Part shown: in pieces, positions 23,752 through 35,979 of the stretch
How positions within the stretch are numbered: the first letter of the stretch is position 1
Layout: every line of letters starts with the position of its first letter
Source of the DNA: Polytrichum commune
Lineage: Eukaryota; Streptophyta; Polytrichopsida; Polytrichales; Polytrichaceae
Reading direction: 5' to 3'
Assembly (NCBI GenBank): GCA_950295325.1
Contig: OX485804.1
Span: forward strand, 64,200,533 to 64,264,532
DNA: 64,000 bases
Made by a program: the position numbers and the translations under genes
The notes under the pieces: generated by a model
The model's input: only the letters and a program-made list of their open reading frames with translations
Database searches by the model: none
Told to the model about the DNA's origin: nothing

Positions 23752-24331
23752 GGCGTTGTTTACACTATGGACCGTGAAGTCGTCCCAAGGTCCTGTAAAT
23801 TTTGTGATTGGTTGTTGATCTCCTCCCAGGACCACTTCGGTTTACATCAAGGAAGAAATATCAGGGTGAGCATGGAGTTCGAGGTCCTTAGAAGACATAT
23901 TTTAAGGCCTATGCTATCCACTAACATGGTCCAACTGGTTTTGCGGTGGGAGAGGCAAAAGAGGTGCTATGGTAGAAAAAGGCAAGGGCTCATGGCAAAG
24001 AAACATTAGTATGATAATTTTTGAATGAAGTTTCTTTGGGGGGAAGAGAAGACGAAGACCAGAGCACAGAAGAGAATGATCAAAAAAATAGAATTTTAGT
24101 TTTAAAGTGCCCTTTTTGGACACATATTGTAAAAAAATAAGCACATTCACATTCTGGTACATGGTCATTCCTCTTGGTCCATATTTGGTTTACACCTCGT
24201 GAGGAGTCCAAAGACTTTGTAAAAGTTGTTTTTTAAGAAACTAAACCATGAAAGTTGGACCATGAAGTCGGACCGTGGAAAAAGGCCATCTTTCATGGTC
24301 CGACTTCGTGGTCCATGATGTAAATCGGCCC
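23752..24331. mobile_element. Tourist-like MITE, family C copy 1
   Basis: The left end GGCGTTGTTTACACTATGG and the right end, reverse complement GGGCCGATTTACATCATGG, are terminal inverted repeats continuing into GACC(G/A)TGAAGTCG. TAA flanks both sides (23749-23751 and 24332-24334), the target duplication expected for PIF/Harbinger-type elements. It shares its whole length with 26952-27507. The internal reading frame similar in both copies reflects copy identity, not a recognised protein. Confidence 0.85.
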
Positions 24332-24853
24332 TAATGTCAACCCTTTTGAGACCACTACCAACGAGATGTTCCTAAAAGGTGAGGATTAACTTGCAGTGAG
24401 CGGATCATAGAACCACATGATGTGATGCATCGCTTTGGGTCAGTGATAGATTTTGAGTAAGTAATCTTTTTGAGCTAGATCAGAGGCTCTGGCATGACAA
24501 CGAGGATTGAGGATGTAAACGGAAGTGTAAATAAGAAGTATTATTTTAAATTAAAAATACGCATGTATCATAATACCGGCATGAATGTGAGCTCGTTGGC
24601 TTTGTGTTGATCACGGTGTTCCATGATGCAACAAAACAAGAAGTACATACTTGATATAATAAGCTATAACTATATGGCATGACACGAGAAGCTTCATCAA
24701 TATTATTGTGGGGAGTACTCCATCTTGCGATTTCGTGTTTTAATTCGATTTTTTAGTGCTCTACACAATCTTTAATTTCATCCTTGTGCTAAACATGAGA
24801 ACTAAGAGGTTCATTTTTGGATGGTTGTTGTTTTGGTGCTCAGTGTAGATTAA

Positions 24854-25356
24854 GGGCCACTTTACACACGAGCCAAGAGCCGTGACCATGAAATTGTGAG
24901 AGCCCAAAAGAAAGCGTCCAAAGGCCATCCCAACACACCTTCAAAATAATGTAGTGTGGTCACAAATCCTCAAGTGATATTGTGAAGTCATATGTGACCG
25001 GGCCCTCAACTAAATGCTATTTTAATGAATTTCTACTCATGCGGATCTTCGCACATGATCAAATAGAATAAATTAACAATTGTGAGCAATTTGGAGTGTT
25101 GTGTGTCTCCAAGTTTTGTGTTAAGCCTACCTCCAAGAGGTGGTTTTTGAAAATAATCCAAGTGACCATAAACACATGATACATTGGATGTCATGTAGGA
25201 ATCCACGTAGACTTTGCATCCATCTTGCATTCACATACTCTATTGGTCCTTCAAGCATAGTGTAAGGCGAACTTGGACAGGCTATGCCTTTTCCACCAAT
25301 GAGAGTGCTTGAAGTGTAATGGTCACGGGTTCTTAGTCTTGTGTGTGAAGTGGCCC
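24854..25356. mobile_element. Tourist-like MITE, family A copy 1
   Basis: The left end is GGGCCACTTTACACACGAG and the right end, reversed, GGGCCACTTCACACACAAG. Flanking TAA lies at 24851-24853 and 25357-25359. It is the same family as 27511-28019, sharing GAGAGCCCAAAAGAAAG and AATGGTCACGGG. Confidence 0.88.
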
Positions 25357-25384
25357 TAAACAATCAACAACCTTTGCAAAGTTA

Positions 25385-25782
25385 GGGCCGGTTCCCATGG
25401 GTCTCAATCTCCCAAGTCCTGCTCATGTTAGCAAGTTCCAACATGGAGGCAAAGTCCCAACTTGTGAGCCTCAAGTAACCACTAATATATGGTTAATTAC
25501 CATTAAAGTCATATTTTGGATATTTTATGCAAATATATTTGTGGGATTTGGGTTGAGAGTTGGGTCTAGCTATTTGCTCAACCTAACTCACAACATAAGT
25601 CCCAAGCCTCAACTCCAAATTGTGTTGCCATGTGCACATCCATGGCATACTTGGGACTTAGGACTTTGGGACCCCGTGTGATGTGGTAAGTCCCAACTTC
25701 CATGCTCTCAATGGTTGAGATTGCACAAATTGACCTCACGTGACATGGGACTCAAGACTTCGGACCCCGTGTAAATCGGCCT
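25385..25782. mobile_element. Tourist-like MITE, family E copy 1
   Basis: Left GGGCCGGTTCCCATGGGTC and right (reversed) AGGCCGATTTACACGGGGTC form terminal inverted repeats inside TTA flanks. The internal text CAACATGGAGGCAAAGTCCC and AAGTCCCAACTTCCATGC is shared with the next element at 25805. It begins only 25 bp after the family A element ends. Confidence 0.8.
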
Positions 25783-25804
25783 TTATTTGAATTCTATCTA
25801 CTTA

Positions 25805-26257
25805 GGGTTGGTCTCAAGTCCCATGTCCCACCCATATTAGTCCCAACATGGAGGCAAAGTCCCAACTTCTAAACCTTAAGAAAACATTAATATACGATTA
25901 AAATCGGATCTTGATTCTTTTATGCAAAAATAGTTGTGGGACTTATGTTGAGAGTTGGGGTCTAGCTATATGCTCGACCCAACTCATAACACAAGTCCCA
26001 AGCCGCACCTCCACATAGGTGTTGACATTACACATCCATGCCATACTTGGGACTTAGGACTTGGGACCCCTTTGTGAAGTGGTAAGTCCCAACTTCCATG
26101 CCCTCAACGGTTGAGATTGCACGGATTGACGTCAAGTGACTTGGGACTTGGGACCCCTTTGTGAAGTGGTAAGTCCCAACTTCCATGCTCTCAACGGTCG
26201 AGATTGCACGGATTGATATCAAGTGACTTGGGACTTGGGACCCATATGAACCGGCCT
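25805..26257. mobile_element. Tourist-like MITE, family E copy 2, with internal 87-bp duplication
   Basis: TTA lies at 25802-25804 and 26258-26260. The ends are GGGTTGGTCTCAAGTCCCAT and, reversed, AGGCCGGTTCATATGGGTC. An 87-bp segment containing ACTTCCATGCCCTCAACGG is repeated in tandem from 26061 to 26234. This makes a minus-strand frame with a 29-residue repeat that should not be read as a protein. Confidence 0.8.
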
Positions 26258-26503
26258 TTAGATTCTCTCCCGCCATTAACGATGGCCCATGAGGAGGGAG
26301 GTTCGTAGGGTTTGGGTGGCACCAAACTTGGTATTTGCTAATACCAAGTGGGAAGTCTCTCACATGAATGGATCAAAATTGAGACAGGTGTCGGCATATT
26401 AACAAATACAAACACCATGTGTGAGTGGAGCTTTAGTTTCTAATACCGGAAAATGTCCCGAACCTCCCTAATCCCACAACATTGTGTGAACAAGGCAACT
26501 GCA

Positions 26504-26951
26504 CTAAATATACCAATTAGTGAGTGTGGGAAATAAGTGAAGGTGATACTAAATTCCTTTATGTTATGAATTAGTGCCACCAAAAGATCTTAGATCCAAG
26601 ACTAGGAAGCATTGTTCATCTATGCACTTGGCAGTATTCACTTAAAAGTACTGGCACTTGGCATGAAAATATCGGCACTTGGTATGGAAGTACTGGCACT
26701 TGGCATGAAAATATCGGCACTTGGTATGGAAGTACTGGCACTTGACATTATTCGCTGACAAGCATGTGGTGCGCACTGATCACAAGCACGTTTTTTATTT
26801 GTTGAAATCTATGATAAGTGAGCATAGAATTTAGCGTAGGCATGAATTTGGTGTCACTCAGTAGCAACTTTAACCCTCAGTAACTTTGAGATTTGGGTAG
26901 ATTGTGTATGTGACCTGAATTAGTACCACACCTCACTAATTGGTATATTTA
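26504..26951. mobile_element. MITE, family D
   Basis: The left end CTAAATATACCAATTAGTGA is mirrored by CTCACTAATTGGTATATTTA at the right end. Inside are two 42-bp tandem units built from GGCACTTGG(C/T)ATG(A/G) text at about 26665-26750. The right end merges with the TTA that starts the next MITE at 26952. Confidence 0.75.
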
Positions 26952-27507
26952 GGGGTTGTGTTACACCATGGACCATGAAGTGATCCCAAGGCCCTATAAA
27001 ATTTGTGACTGGTTGTTGAACTTGTCCTAAGACCACTTCAATTTACATCAAGGAAAAAATGTCAGAGTGACCATGAAGTTCGAGGTCCTCAAAAGACATA
27101 TTTCAAGGTCTACATTATCCACTGGCATGGTCCAACAGGTTTTGCGGTGGGAGAGGCAAAAGAGGTGCTCTAGTAAAAAAAGGCAAGGGCCCATGGCAGA
27201 GAAATGTTGTTATAATAAAATTTTAATGAAATATTTTTTGGGGAAGAGAGGATGAAGACAAGAGAAGACCAAAGAATGGTCAAACTTTCATTTCTTTCTT
27301 TCCAAAACTACTTTTTTGAGCATATATTTAAAAAAAACATTTATTTTTTGTGCATGGTCATTCCTCTTGGTCCACCTTTGGTTTACACCTAGTAAGGGAC
27401 CCCGAGGCTTTGTAAATTGATTTAAAAAAAAAGCAGACCATGAAAGTTGGACCATTAAATCAAACCATGGAAAAGGCCATCTTTCACGGTCCATGGTGTA
27501 ATGGCCC
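26952..27507. mobile_element. Tourist-like MITE, family C copy 2
   Basis: The ends GGGGTTGTGTTACACCATGG and, reversed, GGGCCATTACACCATGGACC are terminal inverted repeats. TTA lies on both sides (26949-26951 and 27508-27510). It is homologous throughout to 23752-24331. Confidence 0.88.
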
Positions 27508-27510
27508 TTA

Positions 27511-28019
27511 GGGGCACTTCACACACGAGCCAAGAGCCGTGACCATGAAATTCCGAGAGCCCAAAAGAAAGTGTCCAACAGCCATCCCAACACACCTCAC
27601 AAAATCATGTAACATGATCACGGAACCTCAAATGTAGTGGGAAGTCATATGTGACTGGGGCCCTCAACCAAATACTATTTCAATAAATTTCTACTCACGC
27701 GGGTCCTCACACGTGATAAAACATAACAAATCAACAGTTGTGAGCGTTCAGAGTGCCATGGTCTCCCAATGCTTTCATGGTAGGCCTACCTCCAAAAGGT
27801 GGTTTTTGAAAACAATCCAAGCGACCAAGAAACATGATCCGTTCGATGCCACGTAGGAATCCACGTAGACTTTACATCCATCGTGCATTCACATACTCCG
27901 TTGGTCCCTCAAGCGTAGTGGGAAGCTTAAACTTGGACCGGCTCCACCTTCTCCACCAACGAGAGTGCTTGAAGCGTAATGGTCACGGGCTCTCAGTCAC
28001 GTGTGTGAAGAAGTGGCCC
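27511..28019. mobile_element. Tourist-like MITE, family A copy 2
   Basis: The ends are GGGGCACTTCACACACGAGC and, reversed, GGGCCACTTCTTCACACACG. TTA lies at 27508-27510 and 28020-28022, shared with the neighbours on both sides. It is homologous to 24854-25356. Confidence 0.9.
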
Positions 28020-28022
28020 TTA

Positions 28023-28496
28023 GGGGCACTTTATATTAGGGCCTATTTGGGGTTGAGCCCACTTGGACTTGAAGTGGGCCCTAACTTTAGCCTTACTTTA
28101 CAAAGTGGGTCGTTGAGTGGGCCTTGCAATATAAAGTCCATAGGCCCACTTGTAGGGCCCCAATTGGAAATTCTACTTTAAAGTGGGCCTTCCAAATGGA
28201 CCTAGGGACCAGGGCCTGCGAAGCGGAGAACGACGGAAGTTGGGTGAAGTGGGCCGTAGGTGCGAAGTGGGTCTCCATAAACCCTCGACCCAATTTTTTG
28301 GCTTCGGCCCAGTTCTTTCCCTCCAAAACGCCGCCATGTCACCCGCCACGCAAGCTTTAGGAGAAGTGGGCCGACTCTCAATATAAAGCCCTTGGGCCCA
28401 TATTAGGGCCCATTTGGGCAATCTAAGCACTTTGATTGGTTGATGCCTAGAGTTTGGAAATGGGCCCTATAAATGGGCCCTAATATAAAGTGTCCC
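28023..28496. mobile_element. Tourist-like MITE, family B
   Basis: Left GGGGCACTTTATATTAGGGC and right (reversed) GGGACACTTTATATTAGGGC are strong terminal inverted repeats, with TTA on both sides (28020-28022 and 28497-28499). The interior is rich in GGGCCC. No coding frame is recognised. Confidence 0.9.
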
Positions 28497-28499
28497 TTA

Positions 28500-29260
28500 G
28501 TGTAGCCAAGTGGTTCTCGGGTATTTTGTAAACACCCCTCACTATTAGGTAGGGTCCGGTGGGTCGAGACCTTAATTTGGAGACCTAGAAGTAGGGCCGT
28601 GGCGACTCGTCAAAGAAGTCTTATTATTATCGTCCATTTAAAGAGCAACGGTCTACCGGCCACATCCTCCGGAGCTTCCTGCTTATCTCGAGCTCGAATA
28701 CATACAAGCCCCGGTTCAAATCCCCAAACGCTTTAGCATTTTGTAAACTATTTCGAGGGCATCTTGTTCCACAAAGATGGGCCCTCTTCAGATTGGTGGA
28801 GGTGGGTGGCCATGGCCCATGGCGGTTCTTTTTATCATTATTAAAAAAACGGTTGTGTGCTTCGTTTCCGTCTTTGGGAAGTCTCTTTTTCTCTCTCTTC
28901 AAAAACAATGACACGTTCGGACTTGCAATGAAAGTGTTGCGTTCTTGGTAATACGACATTTTGGCCTCGAATGTCGTACTGTCGAGGTTTTGCAAGAAAA
29001 TGGTCTATTTTGAAGTGAAATGTCATTGTATAAGTAATGAAGGTGCATAAGTATGGGAATCATATTTTATTGAAGAAATATGCTCACAACCTCACACAAT
29101 GTGGTGTTAACAGAAAGTATACTCTCGTGATGATGTTTCACTGTATAATCCCACACTACAAAAGTTAGAGTTTGTTGATGTTGGGAATTGACATCGTTGT
29201 TGAATTTATCCATGAAAGATTACATGTGCACCACATCTGCAACTGAAAACTTCAAAGTAC
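28500..29260. other. Intergenic DNA, nothing recognised
   Basis: No conserved frame is visible. A 122-codon minus-strand frame around 28.6-29.0 kb has no recognisable domain. Confidence 0.35.
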
Positions 29261-29308
29261 ACTACATTGAATATTATATTTAATGTCACTTACTATTTGG
29301 AGTTACAC

Positions 29309-29353
<45 letters not shown>

Positions 29354-29500
29354 TTCTTACCAAGTAAAGATGTTATTGTTCTATAATTTCCAAACAACCA
29401 AATTGATGTTTTTGGCAAAAAAATGAGATATATAGTAAATAGTTATAGCATTGCGTAATTCCAAATAGTAAGTGATACTAAATACAACATTTAGTGTAGT
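29261..29500. mobile_element. MITE with ACTACA(T/C)T ends and TA/TG microsatellite
   Basis: The first 46 bp and the reverse complement of the last 46 bp agree at most positions; CACTTACTATTTGGA is identical on both sides. A (TA)n(TG)n microsatellite occupies 29308-29352. An internal phrase AAATAGTTATAGCA is shared with the element at 40209-40400, so the two are related. Confidence 0.7.
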
Positions 29501-32500
29501 AAATTTTGACAATAAATGGGCATAGTCATGGGCTCGAGGAAGCTTGACTATTGGTGTTGGTTGGTCATCCACATCACTCCCCTTCATTGGCTCTTCGTTC
29601 AAATCTAAACCCAAATGGACTTCTCTACCCCATGCCCAATCCACCAACTCATACATGTCCTCGACACATCCCTCCCACCACACTATACACGATTAAACCA
29701 AGGTTGTGATATCGATCTCAAGATCTGCAATCCATCAATCAATTGCAAGATTCAATAGATTAATACCCAATCATCTAAATCTTCAAGAAACATCACACCC
29801 CTATCCCAACCCTAAATCAAACCTAATTTTGAGAGGAGAGGAGTCCTTATACCCCAAACCCCTAACCCAACTCAATTTTTCCAAATACAAATCATCGCCT
29901 CACCACAAAACTCTTGCATGAAATTGTTCCCACCAAGAATGTTACTGAGATGACCGCTAGACTCTTCCAATGCACATGAATGAATTCCCCACCAACATAT
30001 TTCATAATTAACAAAACCTCTACCATTCAAAGAACTTCACCGATCGTCACCAACCGAGTAGTGTAAGTGAGAGCATCCCCCCTGACACAACAAGGGAACG
30101 GTATTTTGAGTATGTGGGTACTTGTTCCACCAAACACCAATGACCGCCCATCATAATATATGTGTCTTCAACTTCACCCTACAATTGTATAGATCATTGG
30201 TACTCATTTTCCAAGTAATTTCTAAGCACATTTCCATGTGGATAGGAGGCCAAGGTTTTCTCATTTAGTGGTTTCCATGAACTTGCCCAATACATGGGCT
30301 AACATGTGGAAGTGTGCTCTTATGATATGAAGTGCAAGACTAAGAATCAAAATTACTTAATTTATTCTAAATCCAACTTATTTAACATCAAGGATCACAC
30401 CATTATTATGTTCTATAAGAAAGATCCTTGATGATCCCACACTATTTATTACTTTGGAATGGTGTGGATAGTTATTAAAGTGGACCACATCAATTTTCAA
30501 ATGCATTGGAATTAAACATCAACCCAATTTTATTAATTGCCAACTTCTATAAAAGGAGAAAACATGGCATACCCTTTGATATTGTCAACCCAATACGATT
30601 TAGAGTTATCTTCAAGAAAAAGAAAAAGAAAAAAACACCAAGCATCCAAGGGTTGGCGATGAATCATGTGACAAACATGGAAGACATAACATGGTAGGTT
30701 AAAAACTATATTGGAATATAGAGTAGACATACCCATTTCTGATAACCCCCTTAATCTTACTATATCTATATGAAGTGCCCCAAAATCATGAAGTTCCACA
30801 CATGTAGCCATCATTTTCTAACATGATAGAAAAAATCATGAAGAATCACACATGTATTTGTCACATTCGGCGTGATGCAAAAAGTAAGTAACAAAGGCAT
30901 GAATTTGGGCTCCTTGAAAAGGGCATTAATGGTAGTCAAGTTTTCATCTCCCAATTATCAAAAATAAATCGACATATGTTGTGAATATGGGTTGGAAGAA
31001 AAAATTGTCTGTGAAATTTTACAATAATTTCAAAACTCGGAAAATAAATTATGAATTTTTTGTTAAACATTGTGATAGCAATTTCCACACCTGTGAAAAA
31101 TCACCCCAATATCATACATGTACTACATTTATGCAAAATTGCTTAAGTTAACGGAGATAGGATTGTCTACTCTATATCACCAAAAAATTGATGTCATTTT
31201 TCGTTCCACAAGATACCAAGTTCCAACTCAAAGATGGAGGAATTGAGAAAAGAAAGCAAAAGGTCACGAAACTCAATGACTCCTATAAAAAGCCTAGAAG
31301 TATATTTGATTGGAGCTTTATAATGTGCATATGTTTGGAGTCTCACCCAAAGTGTTCATAGCTCTCCAAATAGCATTGAGGACCAAATTCCCAACTGAAA
31401 CTACTTACATTTTTGTTGTGTCTCATGATTCACCTTTTATGTATGATACTTTGTCAAGTATTTACTCACTAACGCTTGTACTCCTCTCCCATAATGAAAA
31501 TAATTAACAAAACAAAAATATGGATTCACGTGAAGACAAAAGTAAAGTAATTCCATCCACATGGCTCAAGTGCACATAACCACCTCTACTTCCTCTAATA
31601 TATAAGTGTTGCGGGTGGTTACTCTACTTCATAGTCATACTCTATACCACCACACGTGACAATCCACATGTTGGTCCATGTTCACCTCAAAGTGTTGTTT
31701 ACTCCACATGATTCATATGCACAAATGAAGCATTAACCAATAGGAGATTGTTGCTTTATTTCCTTCTACAAGATTGACAACATCATTGAAGACATATATA
31801 TTTCTAAATAAGTAAAGTGTTAATCTTAGTGTGTGCGCGAGGGTGAAGGTGGCTGTTGCTATTGGCGACCATTGGTGTTGCAAGTACCAAGTTGAAACCA
31901 TGTTAGTTGGTAGTTGCATATGAAGTGGCCAAGAGGATGTTGGCATACTGTTCTTTTTTGTTTGGGGGGGGGGGGCAAGAGAGGTTGTAACTTGAATCCA
32001 ACCTTACAATTGAGCCCTTCAGACATTGATATATAATTATACTAAAACAATTTACAATTGACTCTCTTGGGTCCACATAAATGCTATACATTGGCTAATT
32101 AATGTTATGACCCCCACCTCACATTTGGAATCCATATATTATGTACCTTACAAATTTTAAAATGAATTTATATACAATATTAAAAAAAATGTACAATGAC
32201 TCCCTTCAAAAATGGGTGGATTATGGTCAATCACATGATATTTCCATCTACACTAAACTATCTTGTTAGTGTGGGCCATACTAATTCTCTAGAATCCACC
32301 TTTGTCAACCAAATACAATAGCATAACATTAGAGTGGGCCACATTGATTGTTTTATAGGAAATTGATGAGGGGCGACTATTTTATTTTATACTACTTTTG
32401 TCCTTGATTTAATACTCAAGTGTTGAGAAAGACTCAAGGGAAGACTGGGGGTCTTGAGCCAATATTAATCACATATCCACAATAAATTTTCACCCATAAC

Positions 32501-32520
32501 AATAGGACAATCTAGTATTA
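29501..32520. other. Intergenic DNA, nothing recognised
   Basis: AT-rich sequence without a recognisable gene. A 12-nt G tract lies at 31964-31975. Short open frames here have no conserved motif. Confidence 0.35.
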
Positions 32521-32525
32521 TTGGG

Positions 32526-32559
32526 TTTTAGGGTTTAGGGTTTAGGGTTTAGGATTTAG
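32526..32559 (+). repeat. Interstitial plant telomere-like repeat
   Basis: About four units of TTTAGGG followed by a TTTAGGA variant. Similar short runs lie at 33057-33088 and 35206-35226 in the same orientation. Confidence 0.85.
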
Positions 32560-33056
32560 AGCTTCAGGGCTCCATGGAAGTTGGCCCATGTGATGAGGAG
32601 AGTGGTTTGTCTTCCGGACTCTATTGTGTCAAAAAAATTTCGACTTCCTTCATTTTTCTTGTGGTTAAGAGAAGCTTACGTCAGATGTTCAAGCATGTGG
32701 CGACGAGTTATGCCATCTGCTTTGAGGTTGAATGTGTTGTTGTGAGATGGGTCATAGGAACTTATCACTTCGAGATTCTGCGGGAAATTGAGGTTTGATT
32801 CAAACAGGCTTTGAGTTGTATGAATTCCGAACCCACTTGCAATTCTCAATCAAACAAGATATTCAGCTTGTAAATTGGATCACTCTAAGTACCCAAACCT
32901 ACCAAAGTGTCCACAATAGGTGCGGTTACATAAGCAATGGCTTAGTAATGGGATGGTACAAAGGCTAGAGCATATATGAGTTATTAATAAATAAATCCAT
33001 CGAAGAGGACTTCATCATGTTGGAATGGGAGTTAGAGGACGTGTAGGTTTATCTCA

Positions 33057-33088
33057 GTTTAGGGTTTAGGATTTAGGGCTTAGGGTTT
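33057..33088 (+). repeat. Interstitial plant telomere-like repeat, degenerate
   Basis: TTTAGGG units with TTTAGGA and CTTAGGG variants, same orientation as 32526-32559. Confidence 0.75.
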
Positions 33089-35200
33089 TGCAAGTTGCTG
33101 ATGTTGTAGAAGGGTGTCATTATTGCACCCGGTGTGAAGTTTAACTAATGATTGCTTAGTTGGATCTCTTTTTGATGGTATGTGCTTGAAGCATGGAATG
33201 ATCACTATTCACACCACATTTGAACTATTCAAGTTAGCTGAAAAATTCGTGATTAGGGCTTTCTGGTTTCTTGAAGTAATTGAGGTTTGCAGAGCAGCGT
33301 CTTTGAGGGTTATTATAATTGGCATTTTGATGATTGTGTTGCTTAGACTTTAGGAGATCCTATTTTATTGTAAATATTATGTGTATGTTGACGTGTGTGC
33401 ATCTTGATAGTTTGGTAGGTTGCTGCGTTTTTGTCCCGAAAAATCAAAAGAAATGGGTGATTTTCGGAAGAGTAAACTTTTATTGTCATTTAAGTTTTGT
33501 ACATACCTCAATATCACCGTGTAATATTAAACTTTTCTAGGCAGACTGGAGTCACCCGGGCTTAGATATAGGTGTGCTACATGCTTTTAGCATTAGATGG
33601 GCTTTTGTTGCATCATTTAAAACAAGGCTACTGTGTTTGCTTTTCAACAATTAATTCTTGAAGGTTTACCTACATGGTTTTGAGGGATATCATAGACCAG
33701 GTTGCAATATTGGTTTTATCTCGCTGTGATCATTTTCTGAAATACACCCTTTAGAGTATGGTGTGTAGTATTTCCAAGAGTTTTTTTGAGAGCTATCACA
33801 CAAGAGAAGTTGTGAGGGCACCATCAAAGGATTACATCCATAAGGTTACAAATACATAAAGTACTTTTGGTCCTTCTATAATGAATTTAGAAGAAAAAAG
33901 TCTGAAAATTCATCTAAATTTTCAATGGATATTTGATGGGAGTGGTTGAAATTACATACATGATAGATTGCTGGAAAGTTGCAAGCATAAGATGATGTTG
34001 AAATGATTGAAATCTGAAAATGTCTCTTGAGATGTGAGCACGTCATGAGGTATACATGATATTTATGCATGAAATCTTATGATCAGGCCTTTGAAGGTGA
34101 TAGACAATAACAACAGCTACGTATGGGGAAAAAGGATTATGGCTAAGAAATACTTAATTTGAGCTAGATCTGATCATTTGAAAGTGAGAGTCCCATTTTG
34201 GGACACTTAAGGTGCAATTTAGGCCATTAAGGATCAATAGGTACAAAGAGGCTGGGGCCCTCAAGCAAATTTAATAGTCGGAGGATGTGTTTCTCGACAC
34301 TTGCATCTACAGCTATCAATGTGTTTTTTATGCACTCTTTGGACTTGTGTGTCCTTGTTTGTTTATGGACTCTTTGAACTTGAGAATCCATGGTTTCGAT
34401 TTCTGTGGCAGGAGCATGTGTTCCTTTCGTTGTTATGATGGTTTTGTGACATCTCGGCAAACATGTATAGGCTGAAATCAGAATCTGTTACTGGTTCTTG
34501 TAATACTTGGGGTTTTGTTGCGTCATTCAAAAGGATTTGTTTTCATTGAAGGGTTGTCTACATGCATTTGAATGATATAGGAGAGCAGGAGAGCAGGTGT
34601 GCCATCTTCATTTTGCTATGTTCACTTTCTGGAGGACACACTTTCAGAGCAATACGTGTGTTTGTTCCAGAAATGGAACATTGGCGATATGAGAACCTAA
34701 TGGACACAATCACCTGGAATGAGCACTATTCTGGTTGTTACCCTGTCATGTACAACTATCCACTCAAGGGCTTAGAATCCTTGGCAGCCATGTAAGGGAG
34801 TCTGGTTCATCCCAACTTAAACTCACTACACTTAGTCAGGATCTTGGATGCTAATTCCAGGATGAAGTCGGGTAAAAAGAAAAATTTCTGAGCGATAAGG
34901 GGTTCCCACTGTTTTCCTTTCAACTTACATGGCTGCCACGAATTCTTGGTCCTGCTCTATATGTATGTTAAGATATATTTGTGTAGCCATTTTGTGCAAG
35001 CAATAAGTTATCCAGGTATTATTTCATTATTTCTTTACGTCAATTGTGAGGAATTTCCAATAATGTTGCAATTACATACACAAATCTGAGGCTTCCATAG
35101 GCTTCTAAGAAAAAATCTGGGAATTTGAATAAAAGGGATAGCGAGAAGATGCAAAGGAATTGAAGTTTTTGGAATCTTACCATGCACTGTGACAGGAAGC
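33089..35200. other. Unrecognised T-rich region with internal duplication
   Basis: The text around 33590-33690 (TTTTGTTGCATCATTTAAAA, then a ...GAAGGTTTACCTACATG... phrase) recurs in altered form at 34513-34590. The plus-strand frame at 34562-34795 encodes EMEHWRYENLMDTITWNEHY and is not recognised. The region resembles intron or non-coding transcript sequence, but no exon chain could be built. Confidence 0.3.
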
Positions 35201-35205
35201 TGGAG

Positions 35206-35226
35206 GGGTTTAGGGTTTAGGGTTTA
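35206..35226 (+). repeat. Interstitial plant telomere-like repeat
   Basis: Nearly three uninterrupted GGGTTTA units, same orientation as the two runs at 32.5 and 33.1 kb. Confidence 0.8.
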
Positions 35227-35794
35227 CAGATTGAGTATCAGCGTCTGTTTGATTTAGTCTGCAGTGTTCCCTATACTTCACATCAAGGCTCAACTACTTG
35301 GTTGCAGGAATAGGGCCAACTTGAAACAACAGGATTGAAGATTTGTTACTATATCCGCAATAGTGCTGATTCATAGTATCCAAGTGCCTGTAGTTTTTGG
35401 ATCTTTTATATCGTACTTGTGCCTCCACTAAGCTTAAAGGAAAGTTTTCTGTCTCTGCCTTCTTTTTGCAGGTACTCCAAGCTATAGCAACTGTAAGGCA
35501 CTAGTCTCCATGTCTCATCTGTGTGATATGTGAAGGAGGAGGGGCTCACCACTTCAATTGTCAGACTCCACCACTATCATTTGTCAGACTCCACCACTAT
35601 CCTTCAAGTCCTTTCAATTAATCTGCTTTTTTTGATGGTTGTCTTTGACGAGCATACATGGTGGAAATTGCACAAGATGGTTCTTCTTCCCAAAATGCAT
35701 GCAGTAGATTCATGTTGATTGAGTATCAGCACATATGTAGTCGGTTGACATAGCGGCAAGAATGCATCATGTTCTCTTCCATAGATAATTAATA

Positions 35795-35977
35795 GGAAAA
35801 GGGGGGTTCTTCTTGATATGGCCCATTTGACAGTGTCATCTAGGACTTGTCATAAACAACACACTGTGTGTCAAAATGGTCAATTTGATATACATTTGAC
35901 ACAACAGGTGTTGTTTATGACCAGTCCTAGATGGCAATATGTAAATATGGGCCATGTCAAACGGCCCCCCCTTTTCC
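35795..35977. mobile_element. 183-bp fold-back MITE with TA flanks
   Basis: GGAAAAGGGGGG at the left end is answered by CCCCCCCTTTTCC at the right end. Inside, ATGGCCCAT, ATCTAGGACT and GTCATAAACAACAC appear on the left and as reverse complements on the right. Almost the whole element folds into one hairpin. A TA dinucleotide borders each side (35793-35794 and 35978-35979), as for Tc1/mariner-type MITEs. Confidence 0.8.
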
Positions 35978-35979
35978 TA

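Noticed and set aside
23767-24009. Reading frame similar to one at 27067-27255 (RWERQKRC motif)
   Set aside because: Both lie in copies of the same MITE, so the similarity follows from DNA copying and is not evidence of a protein.
26028-26363. Repeat protein with 29-residue units
   Set aside because: It is the translation of the 87-bp tandem duplication inside MITE E2.
28093-28430. Several overlapping frames in 28.1-28.4 kb
   Set aside because: They lie wholly inside MITE B on both strands and have no conserved domain.
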